Below are positions 43,144-51,637 of a stretch of 64,000 bases of DNA, piece after piece (the first letter of the stretch is position 1; every line of letters starts with the position of its first letter). The translations under genes were made by a program, and so were the position numbers. The notes beneath the pieces are model-generated. The model worked only from the letters and a program-made list of their open reading frames with translations. It made no database searches and had not been told where the DNA came from. Source of the stretch: Spongiactinospora rosea (lineage in GTDB: Bacteria > Actinomycetota > Actinomycetes > Streptosporangiales > Streptosporangiaceae); the NCBI RefSeq assembly GCF_003315795.1, contig NZ_QMEY01000003.1:124001-188000 (forward strand), written 5' to 3'.

Positions 43144-43995
43144 TCAGCCCTTGAGGCCGGTGAAGCCGAGCCCGGCCACGATGTGCTTCTGGAACACCAG
43201 GAACACCACCACGGGAGGCGCGAGCGCCATCGCCATCGCGGCGATCAGCTCGTCCTGCGGGGCCTGCTCGGCCAGATTGGCCAGGGCCACGCTGATCGGC
43301 TGCTTTTCGGGGTCGGTGATGGCCACCAGCGGCCAGATGAAGTCCTTCCAGCTGTGCATGACGGCCAGCAGGCTGATCACGGCCAGGATCGGCCGGCTCA
43401 TCGGCAGCACGATCCTGGTCAGCAACTGCCAGGTGTTCGCCCCGTCCACCCGGGCCGCGGCGAACAGCTCGGCGGGCAGCGCGTCGAAGAACCGCTTGGC
43501 CAGCAGCACGTTGAACGCGTACGCCCCGGACGGCAGCCAGACCGCCCAGTACGAGTCCACCAGCCCCAGGTCGATGACGGTCAGGAACAGGCTGGTCATC
43601 GAGACCGTGTAGGGCACGAACATGGTGGCCAGGATCGCGCCGTAGACGTACTTGCCGAACCACGGCCGCAGCACCGACAGCGCGAACCCCGCCGTGATCG
43701 CCACGACGAGCTGCACCGCCCACGAACCGCCCACCACCTGCACGGTGTTGAGCAGGTAGTGGCCGATGCCGAGGTCGTCCCAGGCGGTGGCGAAGTTCTC
43801 CGGCCGCGGGTCGGCGGGCCACAGGGCGAGCGGCTTCGCGATCAGGTCGGCGCTCGGCGACATGGCGCCCTTGATCGTCATGAAGATCGGGCCGAGCCCG
43901 ATCACCACCAGGAAGGCCAGCGTGAGCGCCTGGACGCTGCGCAGCCCGGCCCGTACGGCCGGGCGGCGCTCCTCGACGCGGGAGATCAGGCTCAT
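43144..43995 (-). CDS. Carbohydrate ABC transporter permease (MalG-type)
   Basis: 283 aa from the ATG at 43995, overlapping the preceding stop by 4 bp. Six membrane helices are expected. The EAA loop is present as ELFAAARVDGANTWQLLTRI with the following LPMSRP. CUT1-family inner-membrane subunit; no ATPase gene is in the window, so a shared MsiK-like ATPase is likely (established for actinomycete CUT1 importers). Confidence 0.93.
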   Translation of the reverse strand: MSLISRVEERRPAVRAGLRSVQALTLAFLVVIGLGPIFMTIKGAMSPSADLIAKPLALWPADPRPENFATAWDDLGIGHYLLNTVQVVGGSWAVQLVVAITAGFALSVLRPWFGKYVYGAILATMFVPYTVSMTSLFLTVIDLGLVDSYWAVWLPSGAYAFNVLLAKRFFDALPAELFAAARVDGANTWQLLTRIVLPMSRPILAVISLLAVMHSWKDFIWPLVAITDPEKQPISVALANLAEQAPQDELIAAMAMALAPPVVVFLVFQKHIVAGLGFTGLKG

Positions 43996-44924
43996 GACGC
44001 GCTCCAGCTCCTGGTGGCCCGCAGGTACACCGCCGACAGCAGGCCCAGCGCCACCGCCAGCAGGAACGACAGCGCCGCCGCCTGGCCGTAGGCGCCGTCC
44101 TGGAAGGCGTACCTGAAGATCAGCAACAGCACGGTGAGCGTGGCGTTCTCCGGGCCGCCGCCGGTGAAGACGTACGGTTCGGTGAAGACCTGCATGGTGT
44201 TGATGAGCTGCATGAGCAGCAGCAGGCCGACCACCGGGCGGAGCTGGGGCAGGGTGATGTGCCACACGCGCGTCCAGATCGAGGCCCCGTCCATCTGGGC
44301 GGCCTCGTACAGCTCGGACGGCACGCCCACGATCGCGGCCAGGTAGATCAGCACCGCGCCGCCCATGCCCGCCCAGGTGGACTGCAGGACCAGGCTGACC
44401 ATCGCGGTGTCCGGCGAGTCCAGCCACGGGTACGGGCCCAGCCCGGCCAGGCCGAGCAGCCCGTTGAACAGGCCGTGCCCCGGGTCGTAGAACCACTTCC
44501 AGAGCAGGATCGCCACCACCGGCGGCACCACCACGGGCAGGTACACCAGGAAGCGGAACAGGCCCGCGCCACGGCGCACGGTGGACAGCACCACGGCCAG
44601 CACCAGCGGCGCGGGGAAGCCGATCAGCAGCGCCAGCCCGACGAACACCAGCGTGTTGACCACGGCCTTGCCCAGCAGCGGATCGGCGAACAGCGCGCCG
44701 AAGTTGGCGAGGCCCACCCAGGTGGCCGGATCGACCAGATTCGTCTCCTGGAAGCCGATCAGCAGTCCCCTGACGATCGGCCACCAGGAGAACACCCCGA
44801 ACACCACCAGCGCGGGGATCAGGAACACCAGCGCGGTCAGCGTGTGACGGCCCTTCCCGGCCGTGCGCTTCGAGTGGTCCAGGGGCTTCGCGGCGATGGC
44901 GGGGCCGGCGGGGACGGCACTCAC
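43992..44924 (-). CDS. Carbohydrate ABC transporter permease (MalF-type)
   Basis: 310 aa, GTG start overlapping the binding-protein stop (GTGA). N-terminal cytosolic tail, then six helices; EAA loop ELYEAAQMDGASIWTRVWHI followed by TLPQLRP. It pairs with the MalG-type permease downstream. Confidence 0.93.
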   Translation of the reverse strand: MSAVPAGPAIAAKPLDHSKRTAGKGRHTLTALVFLIPALVVFGVFSWWPIVRGLLIGFQETNLVDPATWVGLANFGALFADPLLGKAVVNTLVFVGLALLIGFPAPLVLAVVLSTVRRGAGLFRFLVYLPVVVPPVVAILLWKWFYDPGHGLFNGLLGLAGLGPYPWLDSPDTAMVSLVLQSTWAGMGGAVLIYLAAIVGVPSELYEAAQMDGASIWTRVWHITLPQLRPVVGLLLLMQLINTMQVFTEPYVFTGGGPENATLTVLLLIFRYAFQDGAYGQAAALSFLLAVALGLLSAVYLRATRSWSAS

Positions 44925-46282
44925 TTGCGGGCCGCCGCGAGCTTGGCGTTGACGTCGGTCTCCGCCTTGGCCAGCAGCTCGTCCACCGAGGCGTCCTTGT
45001 TGGTGAGCACCGCCTGGACCACGGTGTCGAGCACCGAGTACACCTGCTGGGCCAGTACGGCGGGCTCGGGGCGCAGGGTCAGCGCGGGGGTGCCCTCAAG
45101 CCAGGGGCGGAAGTGTTCGAGCTTGACGTTCACGTACGGCTTGATCGCCTCGTCGATCTTGGTCTGCTGCGCGGCGTCGAACATCGGCAGCGTGGGCACC
45201 CCCACCGCCGACTCGGGGTCGGCGGCCAGCTCCTTGGCCCGCTGGGCGGCGGCGGCCGGGTCGTACTGCGGCTCGGCGTAGGCGAACAGCAGCCACTTCA
45301 CCGCCGCGGCGGCCTTCTCCGCGGTCGCCGACTTGGGCACCAGGTAGACGTCACCGCCGGTCAGCGTGGCGTTGCCGCCGGCCTGGGGGAGCGGGCCGAT
45401 GCCGAACGCGTCGGTGTTCTCCATCCCGTACGTCATCTTGGCCAGCCGGTAGGTGCCCGGCGTGCCCATGTACATCCCGATCTCGCCCGCGGCGAACCGC
45501 TTGATCACGTCGTTCTGGTCGTTGAGCTGGGAGTCGCCCATGGAGTCGTCCGTCCAGCGCATCTCCTTGAGCAGGGTGAGCGCCTGCTTCACCGGGGCGG
45601 TGTTGAAGGCGGCGACGTGCTTGCCGCCCTCCTCGCGCTGGACCTCGCCGCCGTGCGTGTAGGCGAGCATGGTGAGCTGCCAGCCGCCCTGGTTGCTCTT
45701 CGACTCGTGCACGAAGCCCGCCTTGCCGGTCTCGGCGGCGATGGCCTTGGCCGCGGTACGAACCTCGGCCCAGGTCGTGGGCGGCTTGTCGGGGTCGAGC
45801 CCGGCCTTGGTGAACAGGTCGCGGTTGTAGACCAGGCCCTGTGCGAAGGGGGCCTGCGGGACGCCGTACACCTCACCGGACGCGTCGCTGAGCGGGCGCA
45901 GCACCTGCGGATTGAACTCCTTGTAGTGCGTCCACGCCGACAACTCCTTGGTCAGCGGCCTGACCTGCTTTCTGGCGATGAGGCCCTGCGGCTCGGTCAG
46001 CGGGACCTTGATCACCTCTTCGACCTTGCCGCCCGCCAGCTTGGCCGAGAACGTCAGCGGGTCGAACACCGTGGTCGAGCCCTGCACCTTGATCCCGGGA
46101 TTTTGCCGCTCGAAGTCCGCCACCATCTTCTTGAACTGCTCCAGGCCCGGTTTGTCCGTGGCGGGCGGCATGCCCTGGACCCGGATCACGACGGTTTCGG
46201 GCCCGCCGGAGGAGGGGGAACCGCATCCGGCCAGCGCCGCGGTGAGTACGGCGCAGCCGAGGAGGCCGGCGGTCAGCTTCAT
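44921..46282 (-). CDS. Carbohydrate ABC transporter substrate-binding lipoprotein
   Basis: 453 aa from the ATG at 46282. Lipobox LTAALAGC at residues ~15-22, so it is lipid-anchored on the outer face of the membrane. The mature part has the family-1 solute-binding pattern (EQFKKMVADFERQNPGIKVQ, GLVYNRDLFTKAGLDPDKPP, FAAGEIGMYMGTPGTY). It delivers a sugar or oligosaccharide to the two permeases encoded downstream. Likely under control of the LacI regulator just upstream. Confidence 0.93.
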   Translation of the reverse strand: MKLTAGLLGCAVLTAALAGCGSPSSGGPETVVIRVQGMPPATDKPGLEQFKKMVADFERQNPGIKVQGSTTVFDPLTFSAKLAGGKVEEVIKVPLTEPQGLIARKQVRPLTKELSAWTHYKEFNPQVLRPLSDASGEVYGVPQAPFAQGLVYNRDLFTKAGLDPDKPPTTWAEVRTAAKAIAAETGKAGFVHESKSNQGGWQLTMLAYTHGGEVQREEGGKHVAAFNTAPVKQALTLLKEMRWTDDSMGDSQLNDQNDVIKRFAAGEIGMYMGTPGTYRLAKMTYGMENTDAFGIGPLPQAGGNATLTGGDVYLVPKSATAEKAAAAVKWLLFAYAEPQYDPAAAAQRAKELAADPESAVGVPTLPMFDAAQQTKIDEAIKPYVNVKLEHFRPWLEGTPALTLRPEPAVLAQQVYSVLDTVVQAVLTNKDASVDELLAKAETDVNAKLAAARK

Positions 46283-46371
46283 GATGACTCCTGTGGTGGA
46301 GGTGGCGCAGGTCGAGATGGCGGCAGGGCGCGACGGCCGTACCGGGGTTTCGTGGAGGGGGAGAAGGGGGC

Positions 46372-47343
46372 TCAGCCTGGGGCGGGGCCCGTGGAGGCTC
46401 GGGGGATCAGGCGCGAGCCGATCTCGGCGGACCGCGCCTCCCCCCTGCCGGTGATGGTATCGATGAGCAGGTCGGCGGCCCGGGTGGCGACCTCGTCGGC
46501 GGAGATCCTGATCGTGGTGAGCGACGGGGTGGAGGTGGCGGCGAGCAGCGTGTCGTCTATGCCGATCACGCTCACCTGGCCGGGCACCGCCACGCCGAGC
46601 TTGGCGAACTGGTGCAGTACGCCGACCGCCACCAGGTCGTTGTGCGCGAGCACCGCCGTCGCGTCGCCGGCCGCGACGAGCGTGGCCGCGTGCACGCCGG
46701 TCTCGAAGCCGGGGTCGTAGGGCCCCAGCTCGGTCAGCGTCAGGTCGTGGGCCTCGAAGACCTGCCTGATGGACTTGCCGCGGCCGTGCTCGCCGTGTTC
46801 GGCGTTGACGAAGACGCACCGGGTGTGCCCGTACGCCTTGAGGTGCTCGGCGGCCTGCGCGATCCCCTGCGACAGCGAGATGCGCAGCTCCGGCAGCCCT
46901 TCGACGTGCCGGTTGACCAGGACGGTGGGCATCTCCGCGCCCAGCTCGCGCAGCCTTTCCGCGGGCAGCGTGGAGGCCCACAGGATCAGGCCGTCCACCT
47001 GCTTGGACACCGCGGCGATGGTCTCCAGCTCGTCGTACTCGCGCTCGTCGGTGTCGGCGGCCAGCACGGTGTAGCCGAGCCGCCGGGCGCGGGCCTGCAT
47101 CGCCTTGAAGATCGGCGGGAAGAACGGGTTGGCTATGTCGGGGATGATCAGCCCGAGCGAGCCCGTCCTGCCGCCGCGCAGCGAACGGGCGGCCGGGTTG
47201 GGCGAGTAGCCCAGCTCGGCCGCCACCTCACGGACGCGCTTGAGGGTCTGCGGCTGTACCTGATCCGGCGCGGTGAACGCGCGGGAGACCGTCGAGACGG
47301 ACACCCCGGCCGCGCTCGCCACCTGCTTGATCGTTACCGCCAC
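46372..47343 (-). CDS. LacI-family transcriptional regulator
   Basis: 323 aa, GTG start. The N-terminal HTH (TIKQVASAAGVSVSTVSRAF) and hinge (NPAARSLRGGRTGSLGLIIP) are classical, followed by a periplasmic-binding-protein-like sensor domain (ILWASTLPAERL; VIGIDDTLLAATSTPSLTTI). It lies between the importer operon and the divergent dehydratase gene and probably represses both in the absence of the sugar. Confidence 0.95.
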   Translation of the reverse strand: MAVTIKQVASAAGVSVSTVSRAFTAPDQVQPQTLKRVREVAAELGYSPNPAARSLRGGRTGSLGLIIPDIANPFFPPIFKAMQARARRLGYTVLAADTDEREYDELETIAAVSKQVDGLILWASTLPAERLRELGAEMPTVLVNRHVEGLPELRISLSQGIAQAAEHLKAYGHTRCVFVNAEHGEHGRGKSIRQVFEAHDLTLTELGPYDPGFETGVHAATLVAAGDATAVLAHNDLVAVGVLHQFAKLGVAVPGQVSVIGIDDTLLAATSTPSLTTIRISADEVATRAADLLIDTITGRGEARSAEIGSRLIPRASTGPAPG

Positions 47344-47379
47344 CGCGTCCGCCCTTCCGTGTCATTGGTAGAGAGGATG

Positions 47380-47400
47380 GTTGCAAACGTTCCCGGAACG
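47380..47400. promoter_or_regulatory. Candidate LacI-type operator
   Basis: GTTGCAAACGTTCCCGGAAC contains the TTGCAAACGTT half-site typical of LacI-family operators, though the palindrome is imperfect. It lies in the divergent region between the regulator (start 47343) and the dehydratase gene (start 47500). Confidence 0.5.
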
Positions 47401-47499
47401 CGTCAAGAGTGTCCGTACCTGACCTACCCAACTCCCGGCTGCTCTGCCATGATGCGGTGCTGAGTGTTTGCGGGATCGTTTTCATGAGGAGTTGGGTGA

Positions 47500-48642
47500 A
47501 TGAAGATCACCGGCTGGGAACTGCTCACCCTGCCCGATCACGGCGACAGCATGATGCTGCTGGTCATCGACACCGACGAGGGGCTGTACGGCCTCGGTGA
47601 GGTCGGCATCCGGTCCAGGCAGAAGGCCGTGGCCGGGGGCATCGAGCACCTGGGCGAACTCCTGATCGGCGAGGACCCGGCCAGGATCGAGCACCTGTGG
47701 CAGGTGATGTTCCGGCGCGGGTTCTTCCCGGCCGACCGGTTCCTTTCGGCCGCCATCGCCGCGGTGGACGTCGCCCTGTGGGACATCCGCGGCAAGGCCC
47801 TCGGCGTGCCGGTGTACGAGCTGTTCGGGGGGCGGGTGCGCGAGCACGTACCGGCGTACACCCACCTGGGCGACGACTACCACGACGTGGAGGCGTTCCT
47901 GGACAAGGCGCGCGGCCTGGTCGCCGAGGGCTGGCGGCACCTGCGCTTCGCCGTGCCGCACGAACCGGACGGCGTGCTCGACCAGCGGGCGGCCATGCGG
48001 GCCGGGATCTCGCTGTTCCACCGGATGCGGGAGGCGGTGGGCGAGGAGGTGGAACTGATCCTGGACGTCCACACCCGGCTCGACCCGCCGGAGGCCGTCA
48101 CGCTGTGCCGGGAGATCGAACCCGCCCGGCCGTACTTCGTGGAGGACCCGCTGCGCAGCGAGAACCTGGACGCCTACCGCGCACTCCGGGCCCGCACGGC
48201 GGTACCGCTGGCGGCGGGCGAGCAGTTCGGCTCCAAGTGGGAGTTCCAGCGCCTGGTCGAACCGGACCTGATCGACTACGCCCGCGTGGACGTGGGCGTC
48301 GCGGCCGGCCTCACCGAGGCCAGGAAGATCGCCGCGATGTGCGAGACCCACTACATCAGGCTCGCCACCCACAACCCCCTCGGCCCGGTGACCGCGGCCT
48401 CCTCACTCCACCTCAACCTCGCCACCCCGAACGCCGCCGTCCAGGAACACCAGGCCCACCCCGAACCCGCCATCGACGCCCTCTTCACCGCCCGCCCGAC
48501 GATCAGAGCCGGCCGCGTCGAACCCCCGACCCTCCCCGGCCTCGGCGTCACCATCGACCGCGCCGCGGCCCGCCACCACCAGGCCACCGCCGCCGAACGC
48601 CCCCACCTCCGCACCCGCGACGGCGCCTTCACCAACTGGTGA
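47500..48642 (+). CDS. Enolase-superfamily sugar-acid dehydratase (galactonate/mannonate-type)
   Basis: 380 aa, ATG start. The N-terminal capping domain is followed by a barrel with three metal ligands: Asp in LILDVHTRLDP (~189), Glu in YFVEDPLR (~215) and Glu in AAGEQFGS (~241). The catalytic His lies in RLATHNPLGP (~292). This is the mandelate-racemase/muconate-lactonizing group with features of galactonate or mannonate dehydratases; the exact sugar acid is uncertain. Divergent from lacI, so probably co-regulated with the importer. The C-terminal ~40 residues are Ala/His/Arg-rich. Confidence 0.88.
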   Translation: MKITGWELLTLPDHGDSMMLLVIDTDEGLYGLGEVGIRSRQKAVAGGIEHLGELLIGEDPARIEHLWQVMFRRGFFPADRFLSAAIAAVDVALWDIRGKALGVPVYELFGGRVREHVPAYTHLGDDYHDVEAFLDKARGLVAEGWRHLRFAVPHEPDGVLDQRAAMRAGISLFHRMREAVGEEVELILDVHTRLDPPEAVTLCREIEPARPYFVEDPLRSENLDAYRALRARTAVPLAAGEQFGSKWEFQRLVEPDLIDYARVDVGVAAGLTEARKIAAMCETHYIRLATHNPLGPVTAASSLHLNLATPNAAVQEHQAHPEPAIDALFTARPTIRAGRVEPPTLPGLGVTIDRAAARHHQATAAERPHLRTRDGAFTNW

Positions 48643-48938
48643 CCAACGACAGGGGAAGCGCTTGTCAGGGGTGGTATGGGTCGTGAATTCAAGTCGGATC
48701 ACGATTCGATTCGATTGGCTGCGGCCGTATCGTTAAGTGTTGTTTTGTAATGTGTGCCGCCCGGTGTTGTGGTCGCGGGAGTGACCAACCGGTAGCCCTG
48801 CCACCTTTGCCGAATGGTCGATATGCGTAATATGATGTGATCGTCGCAGCAGGTCAGGCCTTGCGGCTACCCGTCAGTGCGCCGTACCTTGGTGCTTCTT
48901 TGGGAAGCATCGAACGCTCGGGCGATGAACGGGACGGT

Positions 48939-51464
48939 ATGAAAGCGAACGAAACCACCCTTCGTAAGCTAATTCAGGGGGACCAGCAGTTACTGGTCCC
49001 CCTCTACCAGCGTCAATACACCTGGGAACGCCCGCAGCTCACTCAGTTATGGTCCGACATCACTGCCCAGGTCGACGTGCTGGCCGAGCACCGGCAAGAT
49101 GCACCCAGCCACTTCCTGGGATCGGTGGTCCTCGCTCCGGGGCCGGAACTGGCGCCGAGCCGGTCCCAATGGATCATTGTGGATGGTCAGCAACGCCTCA
49201 CCACCCTGATGCTCGCACTATGTGCGATCCGGGACCATCTGGTGGCCGAAGATCCCACGGCTCTGGAACGAATCAACGAGCTGCACCTGATCAACAAGTT
49301 CCAGCAGGGGGAACTACGCTACCGGCTCCTGCCCACCCAGGCAGACCGAACCGCCTTCAAGGCGTGCGTGGATGGCGCCATTGACGGAAAGTCCGACAGC
49401 CTGGTCGGTAACGCTTACCAGTTCTTCCGCGGGATGCTGAGGGAGTTCGACGATCCGGCCGATCCGCATGACATCGCACGTGTGGAGTCGGTGCTGCTGG
49501 ATCGGCTGAATCTCGTGCAGATCCTTGTGGAAAGGGATGACAACGCGTTCCGGATCTTCGAGTCGATCAACAACACGGGCATGCGGCTAAGCCAAGTGGA
49601 TCTGATCCGCAACTATGTATTCATGTGTCTGCCCACTCGTGGTCAGCACGTCTACGACGAATACTGGAAACCGATTCAGGACCTGCTGGACGCCAAGGCG
49701 ATGGAACAACTGATGTATCTGGTCCTGGTCCTGAAAGAAGGAGGCGAGGCCCAATATAATGCCGTCTACCGTGGGCATCAGCGGCTACTATTGACGCTAT
49801 CCGGGAGTGAGAGCCGCATCGAGGAGTATGCTCAGGACCTTTATCGGCGTGCTCGTCATCTCAAGCAGATTCTCTTTCCGGCCGACGATCTGCCGTTCGC
49901 GGAGCGATTGCGCTTCCTCAAGGAATGGCAGGCCTCGACAGTGTACCCGCTGGTGATGCGCCTACTGGAGTTTCGGGAGGACGACCACATCGGCGACGAG
50001 GAGCTGAACGAAGCGCTGGCCTATGTCGAAAGCTTCCTCGTCCGTCGCCTGATCGCTGGGGTCACCACCGGAAACCTCAACCGCATCTTCCAACGCCTCG
50101 CTGTGCAACTGGCGGCCGAAGAGGAGGTGCCACAAGCGATACGGGTGGCGCTCTCTCCGGCAAGGCTGTACTGGCCTTCGGACGCACAGCTTCGCGAGGA
50201 GGTTCGCAGCCGCGCCTTTTATTGGCAGGGCCGTACGGTTCAGCAGAAGCTGGTCCTGCGGCGCATCGAAGAGTCGTTGGGCAGCAAGGAGCGGGTGGAC
50301 CTCGCTGACAAACGCATCACGATCGAGCATGTCCTGCCTCAGTCCATGACCGCCGACTGGCTGAGCGAGCTTGCCACTGGAGGAGACGATGCCGACCTCT
50401 TGCATCGCCAGCTTGTTCACACGTTGGGCAACCTTACGCTCAGTGGCTACAATTCCGAGCTGAGTAATAATTCCTTCGCTGCCAAGCGTGAACAGCTCGG
50501 ACACAGCGGGTTGGTCATGAACCAGGAGATCGCCGCCTGTGAGCGCTGGGGCAAGGCCGAGATCCTGACCCGTTCCGACCGGCTCGCGGATCGGGTGATC
50601 GCGATCTGGCCCGGGCCGGAGGAGTCCGGCTGGGGCAGTTCAGCATCCCGCGACTGGACGCTGCTGCACAGCGCGGTGGCAGCGCTGCCGGCCGCCACCT
50701 GGACCTCTTACTCGGACCTCGCCGAGTTGATCGGCTCACATCCTGTTCCCGTCGGCGTGCACCTGGCGAGCGTTCCGGTGCTCAACGCGCACCGGGTACT
50801 CACCAGATCCGGGCAGGTGTCCGACAGTTTCCGGTGGGCCGATCCTGACGATGATCGAGACGTGTACGAAGTGCTGCGCGCGGAAGGGCTGATCTTCGAT
50901 GAGGCCGGACGCGCCTCTGCGGACCAGCACATCAGCGTCCGCGAAATCGCTGAATTGCTAGGCCTGCCCATCGTTGCGGATCTGGCTGAGACGGAGACCA
51001 CCGGTGATGAGTCCCTCTCGCCACAAGCGATGACGACGCTGGAGCAGCGTTTCATGAATCAACTCAACGAGCAGAGCGGGCCTCAGGCAGCAGGCGCAGT
51101 TCAGCGGCTGCTGGAGCACTGGCGCTCACGGGGCGGCGAGGTCCAGTACGGCACCTCCGCCAATGCCTCCTGCGCGCCGGTCATCAAGGTCGGCGGGCGG
51201 TTGCTGTACGCGATGCGCTTCTATCCCAAGACCACCGAGATTCCTTTCGGACTCCTGCGCAACCGCAAGCCGTTCAACGACCCGGCACTGCGAGAGGAGC
51301 TTCGGCAGCGGCTCAACGATGCACCCGGCGTGGACATCCCGGTCGCCAAGCTGGAGCTGTATCCCCCGATCAAGAACACCCTGCTGGCGAGCATCGCTGT
51401 GTACGACGTGGTCGTTGCGGTGCTCGATTGGTTCATGGCCAAGGTGACCGTATCGGAGGATTAG
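48939..51464 (+). CDS. DUF262-DUF1524 (GmrSD-like) nuclease fused to an alkyltransferase-like domain
   Basis: 841 aa from the ATG at 48939 (GGGACGG upstream; the frame opens 34 codons earlier). The DUF262 (GmrS-like) domain has PLYQRQYTWERPQL and the nucleotide motif WIIVDGQQRLTTLML, then FRIFESINNTGMRLSQVDLI. The DUF1524 (GmrD-like, HNH) domain has ITIEHVLPQSMTADW and HTLGNLTLSGYNSELSN. A C-terminal ~95-residue segment (LPAATWTSYSDLAELIGSHP; VLNAHRVLTRSGQV) resembles the DNA-binding domain of O6-alkylguanine transferases with Asn-Ala in place of the Pro-Cys of PCHRV, so it is an alkyltransferase-like reader rather than a repair enzyme. A DUF4357-like end follows. GmrSD enzymes cut modified phage DNA. 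Confidence 0.85.
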   Translation: MKANETTLRKLIQGDQQLLVPLYQRQYTWERPQLTQLWSDITAQVDVLAEHRQDAPSHFLGSVVLAPGPELAPSRSQWIIVDGQQRLTTLMLALCAIRDHLVAEDPTALERINELHLINKFQQGELRYRLLPTQADRTAFKACVDGAIDGKSDSLVGNAYQFFRGMLREFDDPADPHDIARVESVLLDRLNLVQILVERDDNAFRIFESINNTGMRLSQVDLIRNYVFMCLPTRGQHVYDEYWKPIQDLLDAKAMEQLMYLVLVLKEGGEAQYNAVYRGHQRLLLTLSGSESRIEEYAQDLYRRARHLKQILFPADDLPFAERLRFLKEWQASTVYPLVMRLLEFREDDHIGDEELNEALAYVESFLVRRLIAGVTTGNLNRIFQRLAVQLAAEEEVPQAIRVALSPARLYWPSDAQLREEVRSRAFYWQGRTVQQKLVLRRIEESLGSKERVDLADKRITIEHVLPQSMTADWLSELATGGDDADLLHRQLVHTLGNLTLSGYNSELSNNSFAAKREQLGHSGLVMNQEIAACERWGKAEILTRSDRLADRVIAIWPGPEESGWGSSASRDWTLLHSAVAALPAATWTSYSDLAELIGSHPVPVGVHLASVPVLNAHRVLTRSGQVSDSFRWADPDDDRDVYEVLRAEGLIFDEAGRASADQHISVREIAELLGLPIVADLAETETTGDESLSPQAMTTLEQRFMNQLNEQSGPQAAGAVQRLLEHWRSRGGEVQYGTSANASCAPVIKVGGRLLYAMRFYPKTTEIPFGLLRNRKPFNDPALREELRQRLNDAPGVDIPVAKLELYPPIKNTLLASIAVYDVVVAVLDWFMAKVTVSED

Positions 51465-51564
51465 GAGGGGCGACCAATGCGTGCCCCGAGTCTCGGGGCG
51501 GTGAGGCACCAGATCAAGAACTCTCGAAGGGCTCCAGCCGACCGAGTGCTGATGGACGAGCTCA

Positions 51565-51588
51565 CCCGGCGGAGCATCCTCCGCCGGG
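51565..51588. terminator. Bidirectional hairpin between convergent genes
   Basis: A 10-bp perfect stem (CCCGGCGGAG at 51565-51574 with 51579-51588) has a 4-nt loop. It sits midway between the DUF262 gene and the pPIWI-RE gene, which converge, and can terminate both. Confidence 0.7.
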
Positions 51589-51637
51589 CGAGCGGAACAG
51601 CTGGCAGGCGCCGATGACCAGGCTGCCAGCCTGTGCC

